This document shows, in pieces, positions 11,955 to 25,414 of a DNA stretch of 64,000 bases. The position numbers and the translations under genes are program-made. This DNA comes from Sipunculus nudus (lineage: Eukaryota; Annelida; Sipuncula; Golfingiida; Sipunculidae), in the NCBI GenBank assembly GCA_026874595.1, contig CM049317.1, positions 75,980,891 to 76,044,890 of the forward strand, given 5' to 3'. Under the pieces are notes generated by a model. It saw only the letters and a program-made list of their open reading frames with translations. It was not told the DNA's origin and made no database searches. The first letter of the stretch is position 1. Each line of letters begins with the position of its first letter.

Positions 11955-14031
11955 CCATGTCAAGTCATATCACATACATAGCAACATTGTCAAATATGCT
12001 GCTGCAAGCTTCCATCAACATCATATAGCCTCCAGAATCATATTAATATGGATTATTTGTATGCTGTGTGATCGCACACTATGTCGACTTGTCTGTGCAA
12101 GCTGGTTATTTCTCCACTTTCTGTAGCTAAACCAGAAAAAGACTTACTTTAAATTTTATATTAAAATTAACTGCTTTTTAGAGGAAATGACCAAAATGAG
12201 CTTCAATTTTTTAAATGGTATTATGGAAACATACAAATTTAGTCAATACCAACATATGACAACTGATGTGAATAAACACAGGCCTCTGACGTCATTTCTG
12301 TTATCAAATATTTCAGGGATACATTAAACCAAATTCATGTTATATAAACAATCATGTCAATGCGTTAGAGTTTCAAAAAATGCCCCGCTCCCGAAAAAAT
12401 TTTCGTCAGTGTTATGCATCATAATAAGGTAAAAAAAGAAGTCTTTCTGAAACTTTGAACTTAAACAATGCATGAGCGCAAATCGGCAATATATAGTATA
12501 TATTCCTATGTATGCACACAGAAAACACGATGGTTAATTGGAATTAATCGTATAACATTATGCTGGCACATATTATAGAAACCCGTTACATAATTAGTAA
12601 TGTCAAATTTTGATCTGTGAGATGATATCGAAAAGTATCCCTAATTAATTACTCATATACATTTAATAATCCATTATTTCATGCACAAGGATGATTAAGC
12701 TACATTTCCCAAGAAAATAAAAATAAAGATGATGACCTTGGACTGTAGTAGGTACCTTTATATATATAAATGGTCATATGGGGGAGGGGCTCTAATCACA
12801 AGGGATAGTTGGCTATGGGTTGGGACACGGATATCGAGAATATCTCAGTTAAGCTCGTTTCGTTAAAGTCAACTTCATATATATATGGAAAGAATAAAAA
12901 TTATGGAATTTCGCCATACACATTCTTTTCTTTATTGCTATATGAACATTTGTGAAAATTTAAATGTATTGTCTACCTTATTGAATAATGTTGCCAAACT
13001 CATATGTCAGCTATACAATCTTATTTCAATGTACAAAGTCTGGTTTGTAATCATATTTTATTTTTTTAGCATTCCTATTTGTTTGCATCTTAAAGATCTG
13101 AATTTAAATAGGGAGTCTGCATTTTAGGATGCAAGATAAAGCTTTCCTTACTTTAAAGAACCTATATGATTTATAAACGAAATTCACGACACTTAAACGG
13201 TGCTTATAGCGAGAAATATTACAGGTCTGAAACCTTTAGTCTATATCCTGCTGTCGATTCTGAAATTGGTCAAGAAAAAATTTTCACGAAAATTTTTGTC
13301 AGGAAGCCCGCAGAAGATCATACATGCTTCAGCTAAATCATGGAGGGCCGAATGCATGTCAGTTGGGTTGAGCTATACTAGTTGATTCCGAGTTCCACCT
13401 GTCTGATCTGTATAGCTGTGTTCCTACGTTACCAAGAGGCATTTTTTAACCATTTACTGAGTTTCTGTGTCTCAAAAGATATTTATCTATGTACTTGTGG
13501 CACAGTGCCACTATATTTTTTTAAGCTTTTGAAGAGGTTGGAGCATATTTGTGATCCGAGCTGTTACTCACAGAAAGTACCATGTGTTTCACGGTAAACG
13601 AACTCCATGCATGGTTGGCGCTGAAAAATTACCATGGGCCTCGGTTGGGATAGAGAAATCTCATGGTGGTTATCATGCAGGATCGTCTTCAAAGTTTAAA
13701 GGGCTGTTTCCTGTTTATCACTCGAATCCTCTACAAAATGTGTACCGAAGATGCTGATATAGAAAGAGCAAACAAATAACAAACCAGAGAAGTAAAACAT
13801 AAAAATATACATCCGAAGTCTGTGAATGTTAGCGGCCACATTATGGAAGTCCACAGTATAACCTTTGAGCTGTCTGGTATGCTTTTCGACCCCGCTTTTA
13901 TCATATATAAATATTTTTGGGAGACCATTTAGTTCTCCATGCATGTGACAGCTTTGTCCATTCGTATATACACCCTTCATAATACACTCTTTAATAACTA
14001 ACATAATCTTTAGTCATGCATGTCCCTTTAA
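11955..14031. other. Spacer between the inverted arms, no gene seen
   Basis: 2.08 kb with short ORFs only and no transposase signature. It has a perfect CRE (TGACGTCA, 12287-12294). If the arms are terminal repeats of one element this would be its interior. Confidence 0.45.
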
Positions 14032-14743
14032 TATACAAACGCATACAACTGTTACATTTGCCACGAATAAAGATGAATTTGCGCAAAGGTGCCATTTTGA
14101 TTTAAATGGACCCAAATTAAGCTCACATAATCCCCTTCCCACTAAGTAAAATGTCACACAAGTTGTAAATATCGGGCCTCGTCATGATCGACACAAGGAG
14201 GAAAATAAAAACTGTGGATAGCGGCAGTTTCGCTCTGATTTTTTTCATTATGAAGGTCATACATAGTTCACAAAACAGCATATTATTTTTAGAATGTATA
14301 ACAGCTGTTTCAAGAACGTTTGATCAGCTCATCTTCATCTATACTTTAGTGTTTAATTAGTTTACTTTATTACCCACGATCTGCAGAATGCTTTGGAATA
14401 TACGTACTAACCAAATCATGTGTTCAGTATTTTTACAGGTTTTTTTTTAATGGGAGAACAGCTATATTGAAAATGGTGGTCATTTATGACTAAAATAATA
14501 CCAAAAATGAATTCTCTTGGTCATAATACCCAGAATTCATGTATTGGATGACCCTCTATATCAAATGTAAAGGTAGTTATTGCATTTTTGCTATTTTAGC
14601 GTTATTTTGGCGGCCATTTTGATTAATGCTAATTAGCAAAAATTGCCCAAGGCTGACAGAGGGCCAACCAACATATTTTTCACACCTGATATGTAGGCAT
14701 ACAAATCCACAAAGAAAAAAACTAAAGACCATAAAACAAGGTT
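14032..14743 (-). repeat. Right arm of the 0.71-kb inverted repeat
   Basis: Reverse complement of the left arm starting at 11245. The arms differ by scattered substitutions and short indels (for example a C9 tract in the left arm is absent here), so the duplication is not recent or the copies arrived separately. Confidence 0.85.
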
Positions 14744-17107
14744 AGCCAAAAAAAAAAATGACATTTTGCTGCCGGGCTACTACAAACCTACTACATTTGG
14801 TCGATTTATTCTGCACAGTACTTCCAACACACCCTCAAACTTTTGACAGCAGACGTTTAACGCATCCTCCCTCCTCCCTCCCTGCACCTCTGAGTCTAAT
14901 CTGTTTTCCCTTTTAATCGGGCCAAGGAACTAAAATGTTAGAATGGTGCCAGTCTAACTGTACAATTTATAACAGTTCAAAATCCCCTTCCAATGTTTTC
15001 TGCACACATAGAACGCAATTTTTTACTGACTGAAATATCTAATTAACCAGGTATTCCATGGTCAATGTTTTTCGTTTGTCACGGCCAAAATTATACTTGA
15101 GTGAGATGAAACCTCAGGAGATCACACTTTCCATGCAGGTTTCACGCAGAAAGCGCTTGGTCCTTCACCGTTGATAAAACGCTGCACATCTGATGTTCAC
15201 TTTATCTCAAAGATTGTAAAGAAGAGAAAAGAGTATGCTTACGTGTATCTAGATGAGTTCGGACATTTAATTATCTTTTTTGACAATTCTGTAGAGAGGC
15301 GAATCATAATATTTACATATTTGTAAGCTGGTTCACGTTAGAGCCCGATTATAGCAATAAATATATATCCAAAGTATATGAACATAATTAAACTACAGCA
15401 AGAAAAAAAGGAATATCCCTCGTTGAGTAGTGTTGTAAGTGTAGTTTAATTATTTAAAAAAATTAGAGTTATGTCATGTTTATCCCATGCGAAAGATATG
15501 TTGTTACAAAAAACAGAAAAAAAAATCTTTATTACATTTGATGTCTGTAGCACCAAATCGTTGCCACGCAACTCATCTGTCTACACGCTCGTATTTCCCG
15601 TTTTTCCTTTTGAAATGTCGGGGACGACGTCAGTTCTTTCTTTTTTTTCATCAGGGGAGTCATTTTATATATTTACTGATAAATCATGAGAAGATTCCCA
15701 TCAATTGCGCGGAGGGTTTTTCGCAGCGCCATATATCAGAAAAGTAACTACGCCGGATAACTCGGCCCGAATGAACTCGGCACACGTAAAACAAAAATCA
15801 GTCCCAGATGACACGATTTTGTCCATGTCGCATGGACCTATCCCAACACGAGAACCAGTAATGGGAAATTGGTTTCTGGTGATAATTATGAAATGTTCAT
15901 ATTTCCCTCTGGAATTTTTAACATTTTAGATTAAACACTCTGAAGTTCAGAAATTAAATAATTAATCACAAAATGTTAATCGTGTACTTCCTGGACTCGT
16001 CATCGCGAGGAGAAGGTGCTAACTGTTGATATAAAGAATACTATTTTCAGAATATTTATGGGGACGACTATAACCAGCGTCTGTAGAACCAGCGTGATTA
16101 TTTATGCCCTTGACCCAGCCCAGTAGTTCAACTTGGGGCGAAAATATACCTTTCGTTCGATAGATGGTATGCAGTTATGACATTAATAGTTTTGCATGAT
16201 GCAGTGTTGATTTCTATCCAAACATTTACAGAAATAAAAATAATAATTGAGGATAAATCCTTCCCCCCCCCCCCCCTTTCTTAGCTCATTTTGTTTAAGA
16301 AATTAACACAAACAGGATCATAAAATTAATCAAACCCCAAACAATAACATATGATAATTTAAATATGAGATCATAAATTTTCTCAAGAGATTATATGTGA
16401 AAGTTAGCTTTTCCCATAAACCTTCGTTTTCAGTAAAACACGCATAAGACGCCAAAACACATTGGATAATTTTAGGCACAAAAGCAAAGTGATAAAGCCC
16501 ACCAGCGCCACCTACTAAGTTACATTCAGCAAAGCGAGTAGGAACAGATCAGACCCCTGATCTCAGGTCTATTTGTAGATCAGAAATAATTAAATATATA
16601 AAGAGGGGCTATACCCTGTATGGATGTTTTTGCAAGGGTTAGCGCTTCCCACGGCTTTAGGATCAGTGAAATACACAGTTCCAGCTGATATACCAGGAAA
16701 CCAGTTTAATAACTCTCAAGTTGTCTAGTTCTGTTGACGTTTCTGTTGAAGCTATGTCAGATAAACGTGTAACTCACAAGGACTTAGAAGTCCTTAAATA
16801 GGTCAATAAATTCATTTTTTTTTATAAAATATTTCACCCAAAAAAAGGAGATTTAGCAGCTACATCCAGATTGTTTGCAAAATATGAATATTTATACTGT
16901 TTACCGTTAAGGGATAACATTTTTAGAGCAATTTATATTTTCATGAAATTAGAATTACAACAGTGCCGCTTCTTATGACCAGAGTCACTGACGTTAAATG
17001 TGTTCATATCTTACAGTGGCCGTGCCACGCTGGTATGAAACAACACAGTGCTGCCACCTGTTGATCTTTTAAGTTACAACGGTGTTTTGTAATTAGGTTC
17101 CCAGGGT
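14744..17107. other. No gene seen
   Basis: Short ORFs only. A C-run lies at about 16262-16276. CTCF-like cores occur near 16503-16513 (AGGTGGCGCTGG on the minus strand) and 17050 (CAGGTGGCAGCA on the minus strand). Confidence 0.4.
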
Positions 17108-17139
17108 TCAGTCCTTCACCTTGTGAATATTCATAGAGT

Positions 17140-19022
17140 TCATATACTGTTTCGACGAGTTCGCTGGGTCACCTCGCCTCGTCGACGGTCGTCCGTTGCG
17201 AATCTGGAATGAAGTTCAATTAAAGTTTTTATGTCATTACGTATTTTTTAATAAAAAGGTAACTTAATGACAATAATTATAGCAAACAGTAAGATTTATT
17301 TAGGATGAAGATAATTAGAAATGGCCAATCGAGTAAGTGTAACAAGTAAAGTCCGTGGTGATTTTGGTATTTCAATGCTGCAGAAGCTAAAATGCAGTGA
17401 CGTGTCATGTTTTGAAAGAAGAACTTTCACAGATGTTGTACAACAATGGCCCACTGCTGCTCGAGCCATTCATAACTGCATGCACCGACAGAGTGAAAAA
17501 TAGCAGGGCTATCTGTACGTGACAGATACTGATGAACTGCATGTATTGTCGAATCCTATCATGCATACAGCTGAGGGTACCAGTCTATGGCAAAAGACAC
17601 CAGGCGTAAAAAAAACAATGCAAGTAACTTGATGACCAGAAGTGACCAGATACAAAGGACGCTAAAAATACCCTCTCATGTGTAACAGCTGACTCTGTGA
17701 GCGAGAACTGTAAAAAAACGGAAGAAAAGGCGTTTATTTTGTGAGAAAACATGGCTCTTTTATTTACACTTCTTAGATGCTGTGTACTTGGTCAGCGGAA
17801 CGTATAAATTAAGCAGACGATTAGTGCGCATGCTCCTGGTAATGTGCATATCAACGACCAAGTCCAACGACTAAAGGTATACGAAACGTAAAGAGAATAT
17901 CAGTTATATCAGTATGAGGGTCTTACGTGCTCCTTGCAAACAATCTGAGGACTGTTCTTTGTTCCCTTTGTAGGACTCCTAGATGTGTCATCAAGAAATA
18001 AAACTGAAAAAAATAAGCCATGTATTAACAGTGATAGTCGATTAAATTTTTTTTAATGTCGTTACTTTTTTCTTATGATAATGACTAATTATACTTAAAT
18101 ATATCGTATCTTATCTCAGATGAATTACACAGAACAATTTACACCATCAAAAATATACAGTTATATTAATATAAGGAAAATAATATATTTTACCCGTCGT
18201 GTTACAAACAGTACCTTACTAAATGTTTGCAAATTATTAATCACAGACAAAATTAAACCGTGCTTATTTACTTTGCTTGGATGTATTTAGGCCTCGTACA
18301 CTTAATGTTTTGATATAAAGAAAACTTCCCAGCTAAACTGAACATATATAGTTATGTATATGATATTCGGTTATATTTTATTTCACAGGTGTGTTTGAAC
18401 AGCAGAACAGCGCGGGGCTGTAATGCCATGACTCATAAGTAAACATAATCATCAGATCTTGCAAGATCTTATCATTCTCCGTTCCTTTGATAAAAAGTCA
18501 GTTCCGAAAAAAATTAAATCATAGAATTTCATGCATTTCTAGAAACAATTTAAAAAACAGCGATTCCATCTGGTACATAGAACCAACCCCACTAACGGAT
18601 GTATTTAGTTCTATACTTACAGTATCTGAGAGTGAGAAACCTTCTTCTTGTAAATATTCAATAGGACTTCCTCCGCCAGGTGGCGCCAGTGTTGGCAGTA
18701 GCGTGAGAGCGTATTTGACGGAACTGTGCATATGGATACGAGCGAGGTTTACTTGGAATACGGCCAAGGAAAGCATGGTCCATGTGGCCAAACCTGGCCC
18801 GAGCGACCACAGTAAAATACTGTAGAATAATAACAATGCCATAGCCAAATAGACGACATTTTTAAGCTTGAACAACTGAAAGCGTTCTCTTAAATAAGAA
18901 CAAGACAGCAATGTCCACAGAGCCGAGTTCTCCAGCCACTGCCCCAGCGCTACTACCACGTCCTGGTACAGCTGCATCATACAGAACAGGAACGTGATCA
19001 CCAGGGGATGGGTCAGAATATG
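17140..19022 (-). CDS. Probable small multi-exon gene: two-TM membrane protein, unrecognised
   Basis: Three minus-strand exons join in frame. Exon a runs 19022 (or 18971) to 18621 and ends at an excellent donor (ACT|GTAAGTATAG); exon b is 18003-17927 with acceptor TTATTTTTTTCAG and donor CAC|GTAAGA; exon c starts at 17203 after CTTCATTCCAG and ends at TGA 17142-17140. Exon a contributes up to 134 residues with two adjacent hydrophobic segments (VVYLAMALLLFYSILLW and a following TWTMLSLAVF stretch) and then LPTLAPPGGGSPIEYLQEE. The first Met codons are at 18980 and 18977, just inside the first possible acceptor. Exons b and c are also open in a second frame that would end at TGA 17110-17108, but that frame does not fit the phase-0 donor of exon a. 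No family recognised. Two CRE sites 35-60 bp upstream could be its promoter. Confidence 0.45.
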
Positions 19023-19055
19023 CTGTCGTCAGGTCAACCGCGGTTGTCATGCATG

Positions 19056-19080
19056 TGACGTCACGCGAGGTATTACGTCA
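19056..19080. promoter_or_regulatory. Two CRE-type sites upstream of the two-TM protein gene
   Basis: TGACGTCA at 19056-19063 and TTACGTCA at 19073-19080, 17 bp apart, lie just upstream of the first minus-strand exon. CREB/ATF sites near transcription starts are typical in animals, so a promoter here is plausible. Confidence 0.35.
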
Positions 19081-19375
19081 TCAAACTCAAACACAAATAT
19101 GTAAGACTAATGTGTGTAAGATATCCTGATGTCGCAATGTCCATTTGGTCAACGCGCATTTATGAGAGTTTGCAGACGTGTCAGTTATAGCGCAGTTTCT
19201 GAAAAAAAATCCTTCCAGCCGTTCTTTTCCACCATTCTAACATATTCCAAACCGACTGCAATTGACTGCATTTTACTATATATGTATCATTCGAACGTCA
19301 TATGGGCTTGTGTGACATCATGAAACTATTCACAGTTCTAACAAGAAAAAAGCTTTTATTACGGAGATAAGGGTT

Positions 19376-19387
19376 ACATATATATAT

Positions 19388-19445
<58 letters not shown>
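19376..19445. repeat. (TA)n microsatellite
   Basis: About 70 bp of nearly pure TA dinucleotides, immediately left of the 5'-truncated LINE that follows. Confidence 0.95.
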
Positions 19446-19447
<2 letters not shown>

Positions 19448-19535
19448 TGTATAAATATATGTGTATAAATATATAAAGATAATTTATAGCCTATACTTAT
19501 AAGTTGCTTATAAGACCATTTACAAGAAATCAAAT

Positions 19536-21640
19536 CAGCTTTTGTTTCGCAAAGAGCCTTTGCCATTTCCATCGAATATAGATAACAAGACCCTCGCTGA
19601 TAGTTTCAACACTTTCTTTGTATCAAAAATAGATAAAACAATGCAGGAACTGAAATCAAAACATCCTGAAGATATAAATCCTGATTTTGTGGAATCTGAT
19701 ATGGAAACAGTTTCTAACTTTACATTATTAAATGATCAGTCAGTGAAGGGGCTATTAAACAAATCTGCAAATAAAAGCTGTGAATTGGATTTCATCCCTA
19801 CTCATCTTGTGAAAGAACACGAGAAAACGTTTGTACCAGTACTAAAGGACATTATTGATATGTCTCTACAAGACGGCAAGTTCTCCTATAGTTTAAATCA
19901 GCTATAGTCAGACCTTTACTAAAGAAGCCAGGATATCACTGTTGAAAAAGAACTATAGACCCGTTTCAAACTTGCCATTTCTAGGCAAATTGATTGAACT
20001 GGCTGCATGCAATCAGATAGTGCAATATACTGCCTCAAATGGTAACATTGAGGAACATCAAGCTGCTTATAGAGTATAGGCTATCTACAGAAACAGCCCT
20101 GCTTAAAGTTCAGACGGACATTTGGGAGGCAATTAATAAACAGGAAATTATGTGTGTTATACCTTTAGATCTGAGTGCTGCATTTGACACTGTCAGTCAT
20201 CATTTATTATCAAACAGACTTGAATATAGATATTATAGATACTGAATATAGATAACCCTCTCTTGGGTTAGATCATACTTGACAGACAGAAATCAGTCAG
20301 TAATAGTGGCAGATGCTACACCAGAGAGTGTGAAACTTAAATGTGGTGTACCTCAAGGTTCAGTTCTACGGCCTGTTTTGTATAATCTGTACACAGCTCC
20401 ATTAGGTGACATTTGCCGTTCCTATGGACTCTGTTTCATGTGCTATGCTGATGATACTGAGCTATACATATCATTTAAGCCAGCATCACGTGTTAACATG
20501 ACTAATGCCATTCAAATCTTAGAAAATGTACAAGTGATATAAGAACTTGGATGCAGACTAATTTATTGAAACTCAGTGGTGATAAGACAGAATGTATCAT
20601 TGTTCGGAACACAGCAACAGTTAAACAAAATTCAGGACTTTTCTATTAGAATTGGTGAAAATAACATCCTGGCCACCCCCACTGTAAGAAATCTTGGATA
20701 TTACATGGATAAACATATGAAGCGTAATGAACACGTAAAGAGCATCTGCAGTAATACTTATTTAACTTTGAAGAATATTAACAGGATACGATCAGTGCTA
20801 TCAAGGGAGACCATCAAAATAGTAGTACAGGGTTAAGTCATCAGTCGTATCGACTATTGTTTGCTCTTAGGGGCACATGAATGCTATATATCCAAGTTAC
20901 AATTGACGCAGAACATGGCTGCTCGTACAATTTGTGGTGTGAAGAAATATGACAGGATTTTATCATCTATGCAAGAGCTTCACTGGCTGAAAATCAGAGA
21001 CAGGATAGACTATAAAGTGTTAGTTTTTGTATACCAATGTATTAATGGAACAGCACCAAGATATCTGCAATAATAACTAGACTATAATCATGGGAGGTCA
21101 CTCAGATCACAGAATAATAAAAAGCTGCCAGTACTGAAGGCTAACTTAGAGCAAGTGAAAACATCATCATTTCGATATGCAGGGCCAAAACTCTGGAACA
21201 ATATCCCAGTAATTGTAAAAAATAGTGCAACTATTGATATTTTTAAAGCTAGATTGAAAACATTTTTATTTTGTAGGTCTTACAATCTTAGGTATAAGTT
21301 TTAAATGTTTTACACAACACTGTGTGGTTTCTTTTAATAATAACTAGTATTCTTATTCTTAAAAGATATACCTATTTAGTATTTTATGTGTAATTATTAT
21401 AGGACTACTGATGTATTTTATGTATGTAAAATATATACCTATTTAGTATTATATGTGAAATGATAGAACTACTGATGATATGTTTTTATTTGTACGTAAA
21501 ATATATACCTATTTAGTATTTTATGCGAAATATACGACAACTGATGATATGTTTTTACATGTATGTAAAGCGCTTATGACATGATTCAATACATATAATG
21601 AGCGCTATATAAAAAATAAATTATTATTATTTTATATATA
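19536..21640 (+). mobile_element. 5'-truncated, dead CR1/L2-like LINE
   Basis: Starts in the linker before the RT (NKTLADSFNTFFVSKID), continues through RT blocks (PLDLSAAFDTVSHHLL near 20160, GVPQGSVLRPVLYNLY near 20345, YADDTELYIS near 20446) and the C-terminal LQELHWLKIRDRI block, and ends in AGCGCTATATAAAAAATAAA plus TTATTATTATT. That 3' end with a short tandem tail is typical of L2-type LINEs. Stops and frame changes occur after 19900, at 20243, 20540 and 20834. The endonuclease is missing. The 3' UTR holds three ~65-bp tandem units carrying ATATACCTATTTAGTATT (21362-21540). Confidence 0.9.
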
Positions 21641-24600
21641 TATATAGGCTATGAATTATCTTTTATATTTATATACTTCTATGTAAATGTACATGTGTAT
21701 GACAGTCGAGATTGAAATCCTGTAAACTTTTAAATCCGTAACATATATAATATTCCGCAGTGTTTCCGCAGTATAAATGAAATGGAGAATGGGAGAAATG
21801 TATAATTCGGGCTTTATTTATCGCTTGAAAAAAAATAACAGAAATAATGTCTAATAGATAGGTTTCACTATTTTCCTTCTCACTAATTACCAATTTAACT
21901 TTCCTCTTACCGGAAGAATTTGATGAGCACCTTACCTCAATCTTTAAAATAAGTACAAGTAATAAGAAGATAAAATTGATAGTAATTACATGAGACAAAT
22001 ACATGTTCAGTTGAGTTTGGCCAGTCATTGGATCAATCACAAACAAACTCACTTAAGCTGCATTATGATTCTGATTAAAAATTATACTCTAAAGTATGAA
22101 CAGATGTAAATAAATCTCATGGATATAGCAGTAAAGTCCTGTTCTTAAGAAATGACAAAATAATCTAGAAACACATAATAAGGGAATCTAACCCTTAACT
22201 GAAAATAATTAAACATCTGGTTACAGTTAAAACTGATAAACACCTGTGTATTAGGCCTTCGACATTTCAATGTTTATATTTGCATATTATTAAATTGTAG
22301 GAATAATAAATAAATATACATACTGGTAAATTTGGGCATTTTATTGTCGTTCTTGTAAAATTGTACAATGTATTACATGTATACTAATGTTACAAACATA
22401 TAAACATGAAGCAATGTTAACTCAGTGGGTAATCATGAACACCATGATTCTTATTTTTTTTACAAGTCTGTACCTATTCTTTAAAACAAAGAGTCCTTTA
22501 CAGTTTCCATATCACTGACAGCTGCACCTCGGCATGGTTCAGGCGATGACGTAGTTTCCCTTTCTGCCACTAGAGGACGTACCAAACTGGTTCATGCACT
22601 TCATTTTAAGAGGCATTTTCAAAGTGTATTCATTCTGAGAAGGTGCTGTAACTAACTACGAATAGTATATTGATGTATTTCCTCCCCCGGTTCAAAGGAA
22701 ACACCCACACACACAAAAATAAAGGCAGAGCTTTAGGATACTTTAAGTTGTTTTTGTCAGGTGGGACAGGATACAGTTAAAAGTCCGCTTTATCAGACAA
22801 AGAGAATACATTTCCCTTTTTCTTGTATATTTTATAAATGGGACGCCACATGCCAGTTATCATGCCGCATCACTACGCCGAAAATAATTCCTAAATGTTG
22901 TCAGCAAACGTCGGTCAGCTGATCTTGCAAAATGGTTTTCATAGGGATTAAACGTCTATTATTGTGCATGACACATGTCATGTTACCAGAGAAATAATCT
23001 ATGAGGTATATTTAATGTCTGTTCGTTAAGGTTATACATGTATATAATATTATACATTGAAATGCACCTAGATACTTAAGAGATAATATGGACTTGATAC
23101 AGGACAAGGTATAATGAACTGTCATGTTCTATACCCAGGGTTTAAGGATCCACTTTCAGTCAAACACTGTGAAAGCAAATATGTTTTAAAAAAGTGGAAA
23201 TTATTTTAATGGGACAAACTGAAATCAGAAGAAGAAAGTATTTATATTCAATTTTAATCTCTGAATCAATGAACATTCATTTAATTAGATGTACAAGCCA
23301 CTGGTTTCCTATTATGTCGTATGTAAATAACAAATAGCAGGGTATACATAGAATGTCCTATATCAGGATTTTTTGGATAGCTGTTCTAGATCTTATTTCT
23401 TAAATCAACTCATTTTAATGTTTAGTTAACTCTTAAGAAATTTTCATTAAGTGCAGATTTTAATGTAAGCTAGTATATTTTTAGTAACTGTATTTCTAGT
23501 AATTATTTGTCATGTGTTGCCGTACAAAGTTTGTTCTCTCGAGGACCACATTCGAAATAAGTGTTTTTTTATACTTTTATGTGTTATCCTCGGTAACTTT
23601 TATATGTATGTGGCACATGTGAATTTTACCCATTAAACTTTAAACTCTAAGGTAAGACCGAAAGAACGCTATATTCCATGGTGTTCCACTGGGATCTTCT
23701 GATCGCTCGGGCCGCTCGAGTCGTGGAAATACCAGGTGCTTACATGAATTCATGCCGCCCATTACTCACATATTACCGGGTTAAACTAATCTTATCTGGT
23801 TAAATAATGATAATGCAAGAGTTATTACGCTTAAGAATAATTATGAATATGATCCCTAATGATTACAATCCTGACCGTTACAGCGCATACAAGTTACAGT
23901 TAAAAGACACCAATGCCACTGCTGTCAGTGACAGTTCATTAACATCCGCCGGCACTGTCACCGTAAACATGTACCTGTGATTGACTGTACTGTCAATACA
24001 ACTAGTGATGACTCGATTACTAATAACTGTACCAATAAAGTAGCAAAAATGTTCTGATTTACACATATACTGCAACAAGTTATGAATATAAATTATGTAT
24101 AAATATTATATAAATTTTTATGTTAACTCTAGGAACGGTTTCAAAAACCATGACACAAGCACAAACACACACAGGCGCTCCACACATGCTCGGGGCGATT
24201 ATAATATGGCTACCCTTTTATTTAACTCTCGTTATAACCATGGACGTTGGAATGTATTTTATTTCTGCAGGAACGGGCCAGTCGACTGGAATCCGGAAAA
24301 CCATAAAAAAGGTCCAAGTACACTTCAACTTGAAACTTTATAGCCCCACAAAATATACAACCACCTAGATGAAAGCATGCATGTTTAATTTGCCTTTCAC
24401 TTGTTAATATAGTGTGGAAAGCTTAAGCATGTTTATATATCTCACTGTAGGTAGTATACCTATGGATTGTCAGGTGTGGAATTTGTAATGTTTTCCAGCA
24501 AATGTTGCGAGTTATTATATAACACCTTACTGACAGCGTGTCGGGCAGTATGACATCAGATGCCCCTGCAGGGTCGCTTCCTTTAATCTATAACCGCCTG

Positions 24601-24765
24601 TTGATCGTATAAGATACGTAACTATCTAAAGCGAGACGGCACGATAGACACAGAGGGAGGCATCTCAAGATACCAGTAATCAACGAGAAAGTAACCTTTG
24701 ACCTGCTCATGCTCACGCCCTTGTGTTTGTACATGTGATGAGTAAACATAAACCCCATTAACCCG
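21641..24765. other. No gene seen; 3.1-kb spacer upstream of the Ly6-type gene
   Basis: No convincing exon. A CTCF-like sequence (TGCCACTAGAGGACG) is at about 22565-22579. Otherwise AT-rich unique-looking sequence. Confidence 0.4.
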
Positions 24766-24812
24766 TATAAGTACGTGGTTGACAGTGTATCCGTCCGGCT
24801 AATCATTCAGGG
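24766..24812 (+). promoter_or_regulatory. Candidate core promoter of the Ly6-type gene
   Basis: TATAA at 24766-24770 and an initiator-like TCATTC around 24803-24808, about 39 bp apart, a little longer than usual. The first ATG of the gene follows at 24887. Weak, positional evidence only. Confidence 0.25.
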
Positions 24813-24886
24813 TATTGGATTTAATGCATCTGGGTGTTATTCGAGAATGTTAATGTCGGTACTGAATTAATCAGAAAGTGAACAAT

Positions 24887-24938
24887 ATGGACATACGCGT
24901 CGTAAGCCTGCTGGTGGCGTTATGTTCGGCTACTGCAG
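24887..24938 (+). CDS. Exon 1 of the Ly6-type gene (signal peptide)
   Basis: Encodes the 17-residue signal peptide plus one base, followed by donor GTAAGT. Confidence 0.85.
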
Positions 24939-25065
24939 GTAAGTGAATGGAAAGACAGACAAACAATCACAATTTATATACATCCTGTCCAAATTAAGTT
25001 GACTGTAAAACATATAATGTGCCAATAATTACGTTTGTTTGAAATATATATGTATATATATATAT

Positions 25066-25119
<54 letters not shown>

Positions 25120-25338
25120 AGCTTGTGTAAAAAAATGGGATTGTATAGTGCTTAACTTATGAAAAGAGCTATAATATATACACACAGTTTAGAACTTAAA
25201 CACATTTCATTGTGTCAGACAGTTCTGTATCAGGCCCCGACTCGTCAGAAACACTGAACGGTCTTGCCGGGACTCCTGCCAGGAGTTCTGTTAAGAAACA
25301 GAACTGTCAGACATAAGTAAGTGTGTTTAAGTCCCAGA

Positions 25339-25414
<76 letters not shown>

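Noticed and set aside
17527-17570. CTGATGA on the plus strand near 17530 as a hammerhead core
   Set aside because: No GAAA partner or stem I.
18487-18825. Plus-strand 112-residue ORF
   Set aside because: Shadow of the better supported minus-strand exon with splice signals.
24095-24368. Two overlapping plus-strand ORFs of 82 residues upstream of the Ly6-type gene
   Set aside because: Overlapping frames without domain, signal or splice context.
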